64,000 bases of DNA from Gnetum montanum. Taxonomy: Eukaryota > Streptophyta > Gnetopsida > Gnetales > Gnetaceae. The notes beneath the pieces were generated by a model. The model did not search any database, was not told the DNA's origin, and saw only the letters and a program-made list of their open reading frames with translations. The first letter of the stretch is position 1. Each line of letters starts with the position of its first letter. Shown here in pieces: positions 24,836-34,551 of this stretch. The stretch covers positions 800,755-864,754 of the forward strand of contig MNCI01026892.1 in the NCBI GenBank assembly GCA_015680685.1, read 5' to 3'. The translations under genes and the position numbers were made by a program.

Positions 24836-25056
24836 AAGTAGCACTAGGGTAGTGTCAAAGGACAAGGGATCAGCAAACAACCTCCCTTTTTCTGTAGATC
24901 CAAATTGGTGATTGCAATAAGGTTCTCTCTTCTTCCTCTCTTTGGCAATGGTGAAGCTACAACAACCACCTTCCTTGGATTTTCTATTACCAATGGTAGG
25001 TTGTGTGGTAGGTGGTAGTGAGGCACATCCTAGTGGAACACTCGACAAATCTCTCT
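24421..25056 (+). repeat. Three tandem copies of a ~0.2-kb CT-rich repeat (left LTR)
   Basis: Anchors ATAGATCC/GTAGATCC recur at 24451, 24651 and 24894. Each copy runs through TCTTCCTCTCTTTGG, a GTGAAGCTACAACA block, GTGTGGTAGG, GGAACACT and a (CT)n run of variable length. The open frames seen here on both strands are low-complexity artefacts. Confidence 0.8.
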
Positions 25057-25597
25057 CTCCTTTTTCTTTTTGGAAGGCACATGGGACAATGGCTGCAAGT
25101 GTGCACAACAGCATATAGCAAGGGACTCACTGTGATAGTCCCTAGCTAGGCAGTCTCTTCTTCTCAGTAGCTTTCTTGTTTCATTTTTCTTTCTCTTCAT
25201 ATGCTAATAGAAAATGATGCTAGCATGTGATCTCTCTTGGTGGCGTGGAATCCAGCTTCTTCTCTGTCCCTCTTCAGGCAATGGTTGTGATCTTCCTGCT
25301 CGGCACTAGATACCATTGGCAGCAACGAACTAGCAGCATTAGCAGGACTAGGGAAAATTTAAATTTTTTGCTACCTACTATGTTTTCATGAAGTCTTGAA
25401 TTTCAAGACAGTTTTTCAATTCGAATTCTCTTAACTTTTTAGTTTAATTTTTTTTTTTGAAGCATCACATGGCCCTCTTTAGTTTAGACTATTCTTTGGT
25501 TTTCGTAACCATACAGGAGGCACCCTAAGCAATAGTCTCCTCAAATGAGTTTTTCCCCAAGTGTTAGTGTAACCAAAATTTATGCATCAACACCTTT

Positions 25598-25616
25598 TGG
25601 TGCTAAAAGGAGGGCC
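25598..25616 (+). other. Putative primer-binding site of the compact element
   Basis: TGGTGCTAAAAGGAGGGCC begins five bases after the left LTR. TGG at this point is the complement of the tRNA CCA end. I could not match it by eye to a specific tRNA. Confidence 0.5.
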
Positions 25617-25755
25617 TTACTAAAATCCTAAACCTTCTTCTTCTAGTTCTAATTTTGACAGTCTTTACCTGAATCCTAATATTATCCTCTACCTTCTACA
25701 TCTCCTTTTAAGATTTCTATGGTTGTGTTGTTCCTTACACTTGCATGAAATTTTT

Positions 25756-25770
25756 AGTTTGGGGGCTAAG
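25756..25770 (+). other. Putative polypurine tract of the compact element
   Basis: AGTTTGGGGGCTAAG directly before the right LTR start TGTTGATGCC. Confidence 0.6.
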
Positions 25771-27438
25771 TGTTGATGCCAACATTTCCCATCCTAGGCA
25801 TGAGGCCATGATCAACAAGTATAATCCCCTGGCATTGAGCACAAAGAAAGTTAATTTGTACAAGCATGTATTGGGGCTTGATTCATAGTTGTGAGATTGT
25901 GGCAATGGTTACATTACCATGCCATGATGGCATGGACATAATGGCCTAGGTGGTGTAGAATGTGGGTTACGTAACGGCTCTATTGATGGATGTAATCATC
26001 GTAATAATGGTAGGAGTTATGTCTAGCCTAAGTGGTGGGTGTAACTAATAGTGACAGTGGTGGAAGTTACAAAGATGGTGGATGACTTTGTAGTCTCGGG
26101 CATTACAGAAGTTGTGTAATGGCCTAAGTGGTGTGTGTAACCAACGTGGGATGTTGGCATTTAAACACCCAAATGAGTGGCTATAAAGCTAGTGGGTGAG
26201 TGAATGTTGAGAGNGGGCGAGGGCGGGAAAGGGAAGTAGGTGACCTCCCTTCGCTCTCACATTGGGAGCCAGCCTCTCTCTCATTGGAGCCTACCTCTTT
26301 CTCATCAAGGTTCAACCTCTCCTCTCTTTGGCGACGCATGTGGCAAATAGAATGATGTGTGCACTAGGAAATAGAGGTTGCGAACGACATGTTTGAAGCA
26401 CGTAGAATAGATAGTAGTGACAATTCTCTCTTCCTCCTTCTTTTAGTAGTGTTAGGACAGTGTCAGAGGAGAAGGGATCAGTAAACAACCTCTCTCTTTC
26501 TGTAGATCCGAATCGGCAACTGCAACATGGTTCTTTCTTCTTCCTCTCTTTGGTAACGGTGAAGCTACAACATGTGCCCTCCCTAGGTTTTTTACCACCA
26601 ATAGAAAGTGGTGTGGTAGGCGACAACAAGGCACATGCTAGTGGAACACTGGATAGATCTCTCTCTCTCTCCCTCTATTAGTAGCACTAGGGTAGTGTCA
26701 GAGGACAAGGGATCAATAGACAACCTCCCTCTCTTTGTAGATCTAAATCAACAATTACAGTAAGGTTTTCTCTTCTTCCTCTCTTTGACAATGATGAAGT
26801 TGCAACAGGCAACCTCCCTGGGTTTTCTACCACCAACGTCAGGTTATGTGGTAGGTGATAGCAAGGAGCGTGGTGGTGGAACACTGGACAGATCTCTCTC
26901 TCCTTTTTCTTTTTGGATGTCACATGGGACAACAGCTACAAGTGTGCATGAAAGCATAGAACAAGTGACTCACTGTAATAGTCCCTAACCAGGTTGTCTC
27001 TTCTTCTCGGTAGCTTTCTTGTTTCATTTTTCTTTGTCCTCGTCTGCCAACAGTAAACGACACCAGCATGTAGTCTCTCTCGGCGATGCAGGACCCAACT
27101 TCTTCTCTTTCCTTCTTCAAGCAATGATCATGGTCTTCTTGCCCAACAATGGACACCATCAATAGTGATGGGCCGACAACATTAGCAGGACCAAGGAAAT
27201 TTTAAATTTTCTTGCCACCTATTGTGCTTTTATGAAGTCTTGAATTTCAAGACAGTTGTTCAATTTGAATTCTTCCAACTTTTTAGTTTAATTTATTTTA
27301 TTTTGAAGTGTCACATGGCTCTCTCTAGCTGAAACTATTCCTAGGTTTCCATAACCATATAGGAGGCACCCTTAGCAATAGTCTCCTTAAACGAGTTTTT
27401 CCTTAAATGTTGGTGTGACCAAAATTTATGCATCAACA
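25771..27438 (+). repeat. Right LTR of the compact element
   Basis: 1668 bp, TGTTGATGCC to GCATCAACA, alignable with the left LTR throughout. It contains a single ambiguous base (26214) in the G-rich tract. Confidence 0.85.
26456..26905 (+). repeat. Two tandem copies of the ~0.2-kb CT-rich repeat (right LTR)
   Basis: Anchors GTAGATC recur at 26502 and 26737, a period of 235 bp, with the same internal order as in the left LTR. Confidence 0.8.
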
Positions 27439-27443
27439 CATAC

Positions 27444-27602
27444 CATGATGGTATGTGTGGTTTTAATGACTTTGATACTTATTTTTGTATATGATCTTCT
27501 TTTGCTTTATGAAAAATATTTATGTCATGATGGTATGTGTGGTTTTAATGAATTTGATACTTATTTTTGTATATGATCTGCTTTATGAAAAATATTTATG
27601 TC
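27444..27602 (+). repeat. Two-copy tandem repeat, about 80 bp
   Basis: CATGATGGTATGTGTGGTTT starts at 27444 and again at 27526, and the copies match almost throughout. The second lacks a few bases (CTTCTTTTGC becomes CTGC). It begins immediately after the target duplication of the compact element. Confidence 0.8.
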
Positions 27603-27897
27603 CATTAGTTCTCCTCATGCTTGAATATTCATCTTGGTCAATTATGCTTCAATTGAAGGTAATCAAAAGCAAAACACATGGAGTGCAGCTAAAAAGCATA
27701 ATAAAATCCGGTGGTTGATTTAGGCGCTCAAATAGCAACACGTAACTATTGAAGTTTAATTTATCAAACTACAATCATAGCATGTCAGGGTGCTGACATC
27801 TGAGGTCAAAAACAGGGGAGGGGGATTCGGGCATCAAATTGACAGATATGATAATTTTGGAGCCTTCAATTTTACCTTTGATACTCGTTAATGCCCG

Positions 27898-28012
27898 ATT
27901 TATGGCTTTTAATTTTCTAATTGACCCTTAGTTTGTGTAAGACTCTAGCATTTATTAACAGAAAATCTGAAATTGTCCTATGAAAGCCCTTATGCGAAGT
28001 GAAGCTAAACTC
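27898..28012 (+). repeat. Left arm of a perfect 115-bp inverted repeat
   Basis: Identical over 115 bases to the reverse complement of 28352-28466. It ends exactly at a single unresolved base (28013). The right arm ends exactly at another (28467). Confidence 0.95.
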
Positions 28013-28059
28013 NTGGCTTTGTGTTTCAGCCAACATTAGCTGCTCCGCCACTTCAGGGA

Positions 28060-28353
28060 ATGCAGGTTTGCAGAAATTTTCTTTTCTTGGTTTGTGTGTG
28101 GTGTTTTGGCTCTTATTTTTGTGAATTTGAGTTTTCTTTAGTTTGGGGTTGTAACCGGGTTTGCAATGCAATGCAGATCTCCGTAAACATTTTTCATGGA
28201 GACCGTGGGAACGTTGCTGGAAGAAAACCATTGAAGGGCCCGATTTTTCATGGACACCGTGAGGGCTTTGCTGGAAAAAAACTAACGAAGGGGCCGATAT
28301 TTGATGAAAGCAAGAGACACATTCCTGGGGGCCCGGATCCCCAACATCATTGA
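28060..28353 (+). CDS. CLE: CLE (CLAVATA3/ESR-related) signalling peptide precursor
   Basis: The C-terminus reads KRHIPGGPDPQHH and then a stop (28351-28353). Residues RHIPGGPDPQHH match the 12-residue CLE motif Arg-x-x-Pro-x-Gly-Pro-Asp-Pro-x-His-His, and end exactly at the stop as in many CLE genes. In plants such peptides are secreted, processed, and bind leucine-rich-repeat receptor kinases that control meristems and vascular tissue. From ATG 28060 the product has 97 residues. MQVCRNFLFLVCVWCFGSYF would serve as signal peptide, and the length is typical of a single-exon CLE gene. An alternative is that 28066-28176 is an intron (CAG/GT and GCAG/A borders, 111 bp, in phase) and that TTTCAG at 28024-28029 is an acceptor, with the signal peptide in a lost upstream exon. 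Before the CLE motif there are two copies of an 18-residue repeat starting IFHG. The promoter side is replaced by an inverted copy of the gene's own 3' sequence. Confidence 0.8.
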   Translation: MQVCRNFLFLVCVWCFGSYFCEFEFSLVWGCNRVCNAMQISVNIFHGDRGNVAGRKPLKGPIFHGHREGFAGKKLTKGPIFDESKRHIPGGPDPQHH

Positions 28354-28466
28354 GTTTAGCTTCACTTCGCATAAGGGCTTTCATAGGACAATTTCAGATT
28401 TTCTGTTAATAAATGCTAGAGTCTTACACAAACTAAGGGTCAATTAGAAAATTAAAAGCCATAAAT
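28352..28466 (+). repeat. Right arm of the perfect inverted repeat (CLE 3' UTR)
   Basis: Begins inside the CLE stop codon and covers the presumed 3' untranslated region including the poly(A) signal. It is the exact reverse complement of 27898-28012. Confidence 0.95.
28408..28413 (+). terminator. Poly(A) signal of the CLE gene
   Basis: AATAAA 55 bases after the stop codon, a suitable distance for a plant 3' end signal. Confidence 0.5.
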
Positions 28467-29559
28467 NGTAGAAAACTTGAACCATGCAAATTGATCAACG
28501 TAGAATAATCAATAAGGGCGCCGTCCCTCGACCCATCAGATATGCGTCAACCTGCGAGCAGGTATTTAATATCTCAAAAAATCACCTTACACAGTCAGTT
28601 CTTACATCGATGTTGTACGAAATGCTCAAAAAACATGAACAAAATCCAGCAGCATGAAAAGCATAAAGCTTATACCTAACATTGAACATCTTCTACTTAA
28701 CGCACTTGCTAGAAACTTATACATAAAAACAAATCATAGCAATGTTCAGCAGCAGTGCGCGGTTGAATTCACACATGAACCGGAATTTTAAAATCCTGTG
28801 AGACGGTAATCACAGCATCAGAGGACTATATTTGGTTTAGAAATCTGAACTAACAAACGAAAATACCCTTCTAGAATCTCATTTGGCATAATTTAATTTC
28901 TTTTTTAATGTAGCATCTGTCATCTGAGGTATCTATGCTTTGCTTCTTCTTGTATTTCACGCCGCCTCCAGACATTTGCTGCGTCGAATTTCACAGTACC
29001 ACGGACCATGAGATTGGCATTCTTGTGCTACGGTGATCACTGCTTTCTATATTTATTGATCTTCGCCGACCATGAGATTGGCATTTGTATGCTAAGGTGA
29101 TCACCGCTTTTTATATTTATTGATCTTTTGTACGACTGTTACTTATAAAAACTTTATGATGTAAGAGTGGGTGCTCCTCGCACACGGAATAAGAACTTGA
29201 AAGGACATGCGGTTCCGCTGGTAGTAACTTAATTAATTTACAATCATTTTAGAGATTTTAATAAAAATGATTAAATTTCAAACTTAAAACAAAATAAATT
29301 TAAATGGTATATCCTTGCAATAAAGTTTCAATTTTAGGTTTAGTTTTAATTTAAAATGTTAGTCTTAATTTATCCATCACTCTAGTTTACGTATATATAA
29401 TGAACTAACCTTAAGAGGATCTAACCAAACTAGTGGTAAACTGACATCATGAGATGAAGGAAACAACCTCAGATACAACCTTCTAAGTACAAGAATAACT
29501 AATAGAAGAAGTCTTCAAAGGGCTAAGTACAGAAAAAGGATCCCTTGAAGTGGCCCGAG
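28467..29559. other. Non-coding stretch, less transposon-like
   Basis: No coding region recognised. CG dinucleotides are visibly more common here (for example GGGCGCCGTCCCTCGACCC near 28517) than in the transposon remnants, which suggests host intergenic DNA. It contains the 64-bp tandem duplication. Confidence 0.4.
29004..29131 (+). repeat. Two-copy tandem repeat, 64 bp
   Basis: GACCATGAGATTGGCATT starts at 29004 and 29068. Both copies continue through GGTGATCAC and TATATTTATTGATCTT with a handful of differences. Confidence 0.85.
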
Positions 29560-29775
29560 CTAGAGCACCTTGTCTTGTAATCTTAATTCTTGCATTCGCC
29601 TTCTCGCTTGGTTTGCTGCCATAGAGCCCTCAACAACTCTTGCCTCTAGTTCTGAGACTTTGACTCCTTTGTACACTTTTACCTCTACTGTTGCAGTGTC
29701 TTCTGGTTGGAACCATGAAGGTGTGATCTCAGGCCCGATGTTTGATGCTCGCAGGCTTGGACCAAGACACTCCAA
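29560..29775 (-). CDS. Short open frame of unknown function, possible gene fragment
   Basis: A 71-codon minus-strand frame with a Glu/Arg/Ala-rich, probably helical C-terminal half (SELEARVVEGSMAANQARRR, then MQELRLQDKVL). Base composition is richer in CG than nearby transposon DNA. I do not recognise a family. It could be an exon of a host gene, a transposon coiled-coil piece, or chance. Confidence 0.2.
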   Translation of the reverse strand: MECLGPSLRASNIGPEITPSWFQPEDTATVEVKVYKGVKVSELEARVVEGSMAANQARRRMQELRLQDKVL

Positions 29776-31379
29776 GTAATTAGTTTAGTCTGAAATACTT
29801 ATGACAATCCATGTTGCTTTTAAGACAATGAGTCCTACCATGGCCCATCATCTTCTATGATGGTGAATAAGCAACAACGATTACTTCCTCTTCAATGAAA
29901 GTTTTCTCTCTTTCCAATTTGTTTGTTTTCTTTTTAAGTGGACTTAAGCAAAATTTTGTATGTTAATATCAACTTAATGGAGCTCGAATGGCCATGGTAA
30001 GTTTTTCTATCAATGCCCAACATAACCTTATTAGCTTGGTCCATATCTTTTTGGCATCCTACAAAGCAATAATACACTAACATTCCCTCATTTTGGATCA
30101 TTAGTGTCACATCTTTTGATAGCTCTACAACCTTGAATAGTGTACACTCTTCTTGTGAATAGAGAGTTTGAATTTAATACTCTACTTGTAATTTTCATGT
30201 CATAATTATCTTCTTGTGTTGACGTAAATGAGAGTGATTCATGTTCCACCTGCTACTCAACTTGGTTCATGTCATCTAGATTGCTTAATGATAAGGGTTT
30301 TAGCTTGGTCACACTAGGTCATAGGTTTGATTCTATTAGAGAACTATAAGTTATAAATTTTTTTTTAAAATCCATAAAAGGACTTCTCAAACTAGTCTAA
30401 TAGATCTAAGAGGTTTCACTAGATGTAAGTAAAAATTTCAATTTCAATTTCTTCTTTCCACATGTCTTCTGCCACAACATACTTTTTGATCTTCATCATT
30501 GACCTATGAGGTCCATGATTCTTATAGGTTCTTTACTTCGTATATGATTTAGGTTTGATCATCTTCTTAGCCATGTTTTTACATAGATTGTGTTATGTAA
30601 CTTATTCTTATGGAATTTTTATTTTTAAATGTACATGAACTGCCTTATTTTTCTCTCAATAGTTGTTTCTTTTTAGTTAACCACTACAACTTCTTCTTAA
30701 TTATTTTTTGGTGTATTATAATGCCACATAAAAAGCATTTCATAGGATTAGTTAAGTATTGATGCCTTGGGCTATCATCTAATATTTTTCTTCAATCTTG
30801 AAGGATGATGTTATGGAGATTATTATGTTGATTTTGTGTAAGTGTTTATTGTAAACATGAGATAAATTTTTAGGGGAATCCATATTGATTAGACATGAAC
30901 AAAATTAACAATTTATCACATGTATTTCTCCTTCACTCATAAGAGATCAAAATACTCAAATAGAAATAGAAACAACTTTATTTATTAGTCTTCCTTGGGT
31001 TCATCACATATCCATATTTAACAAGTCCTTAGTAGACAGCTAAGAATAATCAAGAGCAAGAGCATCTTGTACAATAAGATTTTGAAGAAATGAAGGATGG
31101 TGTTACTTCAAAGGATAATACTAGATTGGTAGATCCTTCTACTATTAGCTAGCTTCCTTTATTAGTCAGTGTTGATTCTTCATAAACTATGCTCTCTGCT
31201 AGATAATTTTCAATTCCTATCTTAAATTTCTGATCTTGTAATTATTATTTGAGTTAATTGATTTCCTTGTTTAGTTTCACCAAGTTGCTACATATACCTC
31301 ATTTATTTTTATCATGACACTCTTAAAGTATTTTATTTTCTCTTCATATTTATTTGAAAATGCTTGCGTCATATTCATT
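29776..31379. other. AT-rich stretch without recognised genes
   Basis: No coding region recognised apart from the SINE candidate at 30278-30440. Confidence 0.4.
30278..30440 (+). mobile_element. SINE candidate (tRNA-derived)
   Basis: TGCTTAATGATAAGG (30282-30296) resembles an A box, and AGGTTTGATTC (30322-30332) a B box, about 40 bp apart. The block ends with ATTTCAATTTCAATTTC, a short repetitive tail. No target duplication was established. Confidence 0.4.
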
Positions 31380-31990
31380 GTTTCCTAATCACTAGTGCTA
31401 GCTCTACAAAATTTTGAAAATGTTCATGATATTTCATACTTTTCTTCTTTATTTCATCTTTCACTTGCTAATTTTCTAACTTCAACCTTTTTACATCAAC
31501 TACCACCTTCATCATTGTATTATTCAATGATATAGTTTCTTTCAATTTTTGATATTCCTTGAGCAATTCCAATTTTGTGGCTACAACTTTCTTGTAAGTT
31601 TGAAACTATTATTTCATCTCCTATTCTACTATTTGAGCTCTCATGAGTCTTTCTTCTTGTATTATTTTTTCTTCATTTGATATTTTTAATTTCATAATAA
31701 TATTTCTAGTGTATTTAATCATAATCTTTGTTCTAGTGAATTATAACATTAACTCGACATCTTTGCTTATGAATATTTTCATAATGTTATTCTTATGTAC
31801 AATATTTTTGGTAAGCTTGGAATTTCAATGTTGTATTGTTGATTCTAGTGCACTTTAAAAATTAATCATATATTCCATTGCAAAGTCTCTCCACACTCTC
31901 TTAATTGTACTTCACTCTATTTCTTGTGAAATCTTAATCTTTTGAAAATAGGGAACTATAATGATGTTATAGGCCAAGGTTCTAAATAAT
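31380..31990 (-). pseudogene. Decayed coiled-coil coding remnant
   Basis: On the minus strand one frame reads with only a few stops through Lys/Glu/Leu-rich segments such as KKVVATKLELLKEYQKLKET and, upstream, SNEEKIIQEERLMRAQIVE. This resembles in character, not by proven homology, the coiled-coil frame at 1-1848 and the shorter one at 45192-45467. It may belong to the same kind of non-autonomous element. Confidence 0.35.
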
Positions 31991-32649
31991 TCTAAGATCT
32001 TTATCAATATATGTTTATCATCACTATCAATGTTTTATAACAGTGGCTTGACTATATCCTTTAAATTATCTCCATTGCTCATTATGTTGATTTTTTACTC
32101 TATATAGAGTTCTACCAAACTTCCTTCTAATGCGAGATTAGAGATATAGACATATTTTAATGTTTCTATGACATCTCTTGTGACAAAATTTACAATACTA
32201 TGGCTTGGATTTGAACATTCTTCTATAGTCATACTACTTTGGCTCACAATCTCCTTTCCTATCCTTCTTCTTTTAATGATTAGAGGTTACTCATCTTGTT
32301 CCTTATCACCATCTAATATATTCCTCTTGGAGTTCTATGTTATCTTCCTAGATGTTGTCATAATAGTTATCTCATTTTTGGTGTTAGGTTCTTCCTAATC
32401 TATGAATTCTTCATTTTCTTCATTCACTTTATGTGCTAACTACACAGGGTGTATGGATGTAGAGACTTGGTAATCATCCTAGGGCAATCCATTCTTGTAA
32501 AAAAATTTAAAAATATGAAACTAAAATTAAAATTGAAATTTTATTGTGTTCATAGGGATAGTAGAAATATACATGCTATGAGTTTTCAAAATATCATTAA
32601 GAAAACTACCAAGTATTCTTGGTAACATTTGGAACAAATTAATCAAATT

Positions 32650-34540
32650 TGCAACTGTAATATTTCATCTATATTTAATGTGCTTCAATGTAATACATTG
32701 TAGAAAAATGTGGTATTCATTTTCAATATTATTTATATTGCACACTTGGTATATTCATTCTACATGAGGAATTTTATGTCATCTATCTATTTTGACTCTC
32801 AAATGATAAGAGCCAATTCATGCTTTACTAATTGTGCATTATAAAAAAATGAGGAATAGTAGCAGGTAAATAATTTACCTTTGAATTAAGGCCTCCATTG
32901 ATATTATTTGAATAGAAATATTTTTTTCCTTTGACATTTTTCCAAATTTTTTGAAATATTACTTGTTTTACGAATCTATGAACTTGGTTAGACTTATAAT
33001 AAAGAATTTACTCTTGAATATCTAATTTATTAAGCCATAGAACTTCATCATGAAGGTATCCTTTATTGTAAGTTTCCATCATCACTTTTTTCAAGAATTT
33101 ATCTAATGAAGATGCAAAAATATTATGAGTGGACACTATAAATTGACAAATAGCTTCAAGCCCTAATAACACCATCTTTACTTTAAGAAGTATAATATTA
33201 TATTAAGTTTCTCTCTTCACTTTAAATTCATAAAAAAACACTTCTGAATATTTTCTATTTTTTCAATATTTATTTGATAGAGCAAGATTCCATATAATAC
33301 ATCCATAAAGAATAGTAGGTTGAATAATGATATGATAAAGTTATTTTTAGATATTCCAAGCTAGAATAGATTCCTTTTTATATTTTCTTTTTAAAGCAAA
33401 TAAGGTTTCATAACAATTAAAACTCTTTGAGTAATACACTAATCCCATTTGTACTTGCAGAAGCATTCTAGATCAAGATATTTAGAAGAGGGAATTATGT
33501 TCACATGTTCATGTTCTTGAGTAAAAGTGTATATCTTATTATATATACCACAGATCATGAATTTTATCTTCTAGACATTAATTTTCATTCTTGAATGTGA
33601 ATAAAAGTCATCAAGAGTATTTAGCATCTATTATAATCCTTCCATTAAATTTAAGGTCAAGGAAACATCATCCGCATAGAGTAAGAGTTTGCTAGGATTA
33701 CTTTTAATTGTAATTGAAAATTGAGTTGGTATTTTATGAATCCACTATTCAAGCTCATTAATACAAAACCCAAATGAAGTAAGAGAAAGAGGACACACTT
33801 GTTTAATACTAAAAAAATTATTAAATAAAATTTTTTCGTACTCATTTGTAAATTGAATGCATACCTCTTTAGAAAGTTTTTGGATACAAGATAATAGTGT
33901 GTTGAGAATTTTTAAATTTTCCAAGTACCTCTATGACTCAATTTGAATGAAAAAATAATATACCTTAGAAAAATCTACAAAGCATATAAATGTATTCATC
34001 TATGGACCTTTTATCAATAAGATATTTTAAACTAGTGAGAACATTTATGATAGAATGATGCCACCTAAAACCTACTTAAAGTATGATGTATTATTGTTTT
34101 TCATTAAACACTTCACAAGTTGCTCATTTTCCCCCAACATTATTTGTCATATCTAAGAAAATTTTGCATTGTGTTTCTAGATCATATAAATTTTCCATGC
34201 ATTCAACATTTTAATATAATTGTGGTTATCTTCATAAAAAATGTAATTTCCCAAGATTTTTGCATAGATATGAATGGCTCCTTCAAATGAGTAATCTATA
34301 TCTAAGTTTTTTTCTTGTCAAGGATAGAGGGATAAGAGAACATTTCGTACATATATGCTTTAGACATGAACTTGGAATTAAACATTGGACAAATTTCAAA
34401 GATTTCACTGAAGACATACCTGATCATTCATTCTAAAATCTCCATGGTTAATTTACTTTCTTTATATTCAATCATGATCCTTTCATTTTAATAGGTCTAG
34501 AGATCCTCATGGATTGTGTTAAAAGAAATCACTTCATTTT
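32650..34540 (-). pseudogene. LINE ORF2 remnant: reverse transcriptase and C-terminal Cys domain
   Basis: On the minus strand, high to low: TFICFVDFSKVY near 33980 (RT block with the first catalytic Asp). Then VCPLSLTSFGFCINELE near 33770, matching Gln-Gly-Cys-Pro-Leu-Ser-Pro. Then LLLYADDVSLTLNLME near 33665, with the catalytic Tyr-Ala-Asp-Asp intact. Then RMKINVxKIKFMICGI and SKYLDLECFCKYKWD. Near 32680-32820 comes the C-terminal block VCNINNIENEYHIFLQC. The protein would prime reverse transcription at a nicked target. Stops and missing bases show it is dead. Its 5' part may continue beyond element M at 44401 upward, since M's target duplication lies at its edge, but I could not confirm that side. 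Confidence 0.8.
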
Positions 34541-34551
34541 CCTAAAGCTAT

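Larger units (their letters stand above)
23698..25592 (+). repeat. Left LTR of the compact element
   Basis: 1895 bp. A TATA box (CTATAAAG) lies at 24083-24090, a G-rich tract at 24113-24152, and three copies of a ~0.2-kb pyrimidine-rich repeat follow. The extra copy explains why it is 227 bp longer than the right LTR. Confidence 0.85.
23698..27438 (+). mobile_element. Compact LTR element with 178-bp interior and no genes
   Basis: Two long alignable repeats (23698-25592 and 25771-27438) flank 178 bp. The right copy starts TGTTGATGCC and ends GCATCAACA, a perfect inverted terminal pair; the left copy starts TATTGATTCC and ends the same way. The interior has a primer-site-like TGG stretch just after the left LTR and a purine tract with GGGGG just before the right LTR. 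The outer flanks are CATAC at 23693-23697 and CATAC at 27439-27443, a perfect 5-bp target duplication. This proves insertion as a unit rather than local tandem duplication. It codes for nothing, so it must have been moved by another element's proteins. The LTRs are far longer than in typical TRIMs. Confidence 0.85.

Noticed and set aside
24680-26932. Open frames of 60-144 codons in the CT-rich region on both strands
   Set aside because: They are low-complexity translations of the tandem repeat and (CT)n runs; the same repeats are read in several frames without a preferred one.
23698-27438. First read as a ~2-kb tandem segmental duplication
   Set aside because: The inverted termini TGTTGATG/CATCAACA, the purine tract before the second copy and the perfect CATAC flanks show an LTR pair of one inserted element.
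27917-28384. 155-codon minus-strand frame over the inverted repeat
   Set aside because: It is antisense to the CLE gene, runs through an N and both repeat arms, and shows no domain.
31643-32398. Hydrophobic plus-strand frames resembling membrane proteins
   Set aside because: Phe/Leu/Ile-rich translations are what AT-rich antisense of a Lys/Glu-rich coiled-coil remnant gives; the minus strand reads more sensibly.
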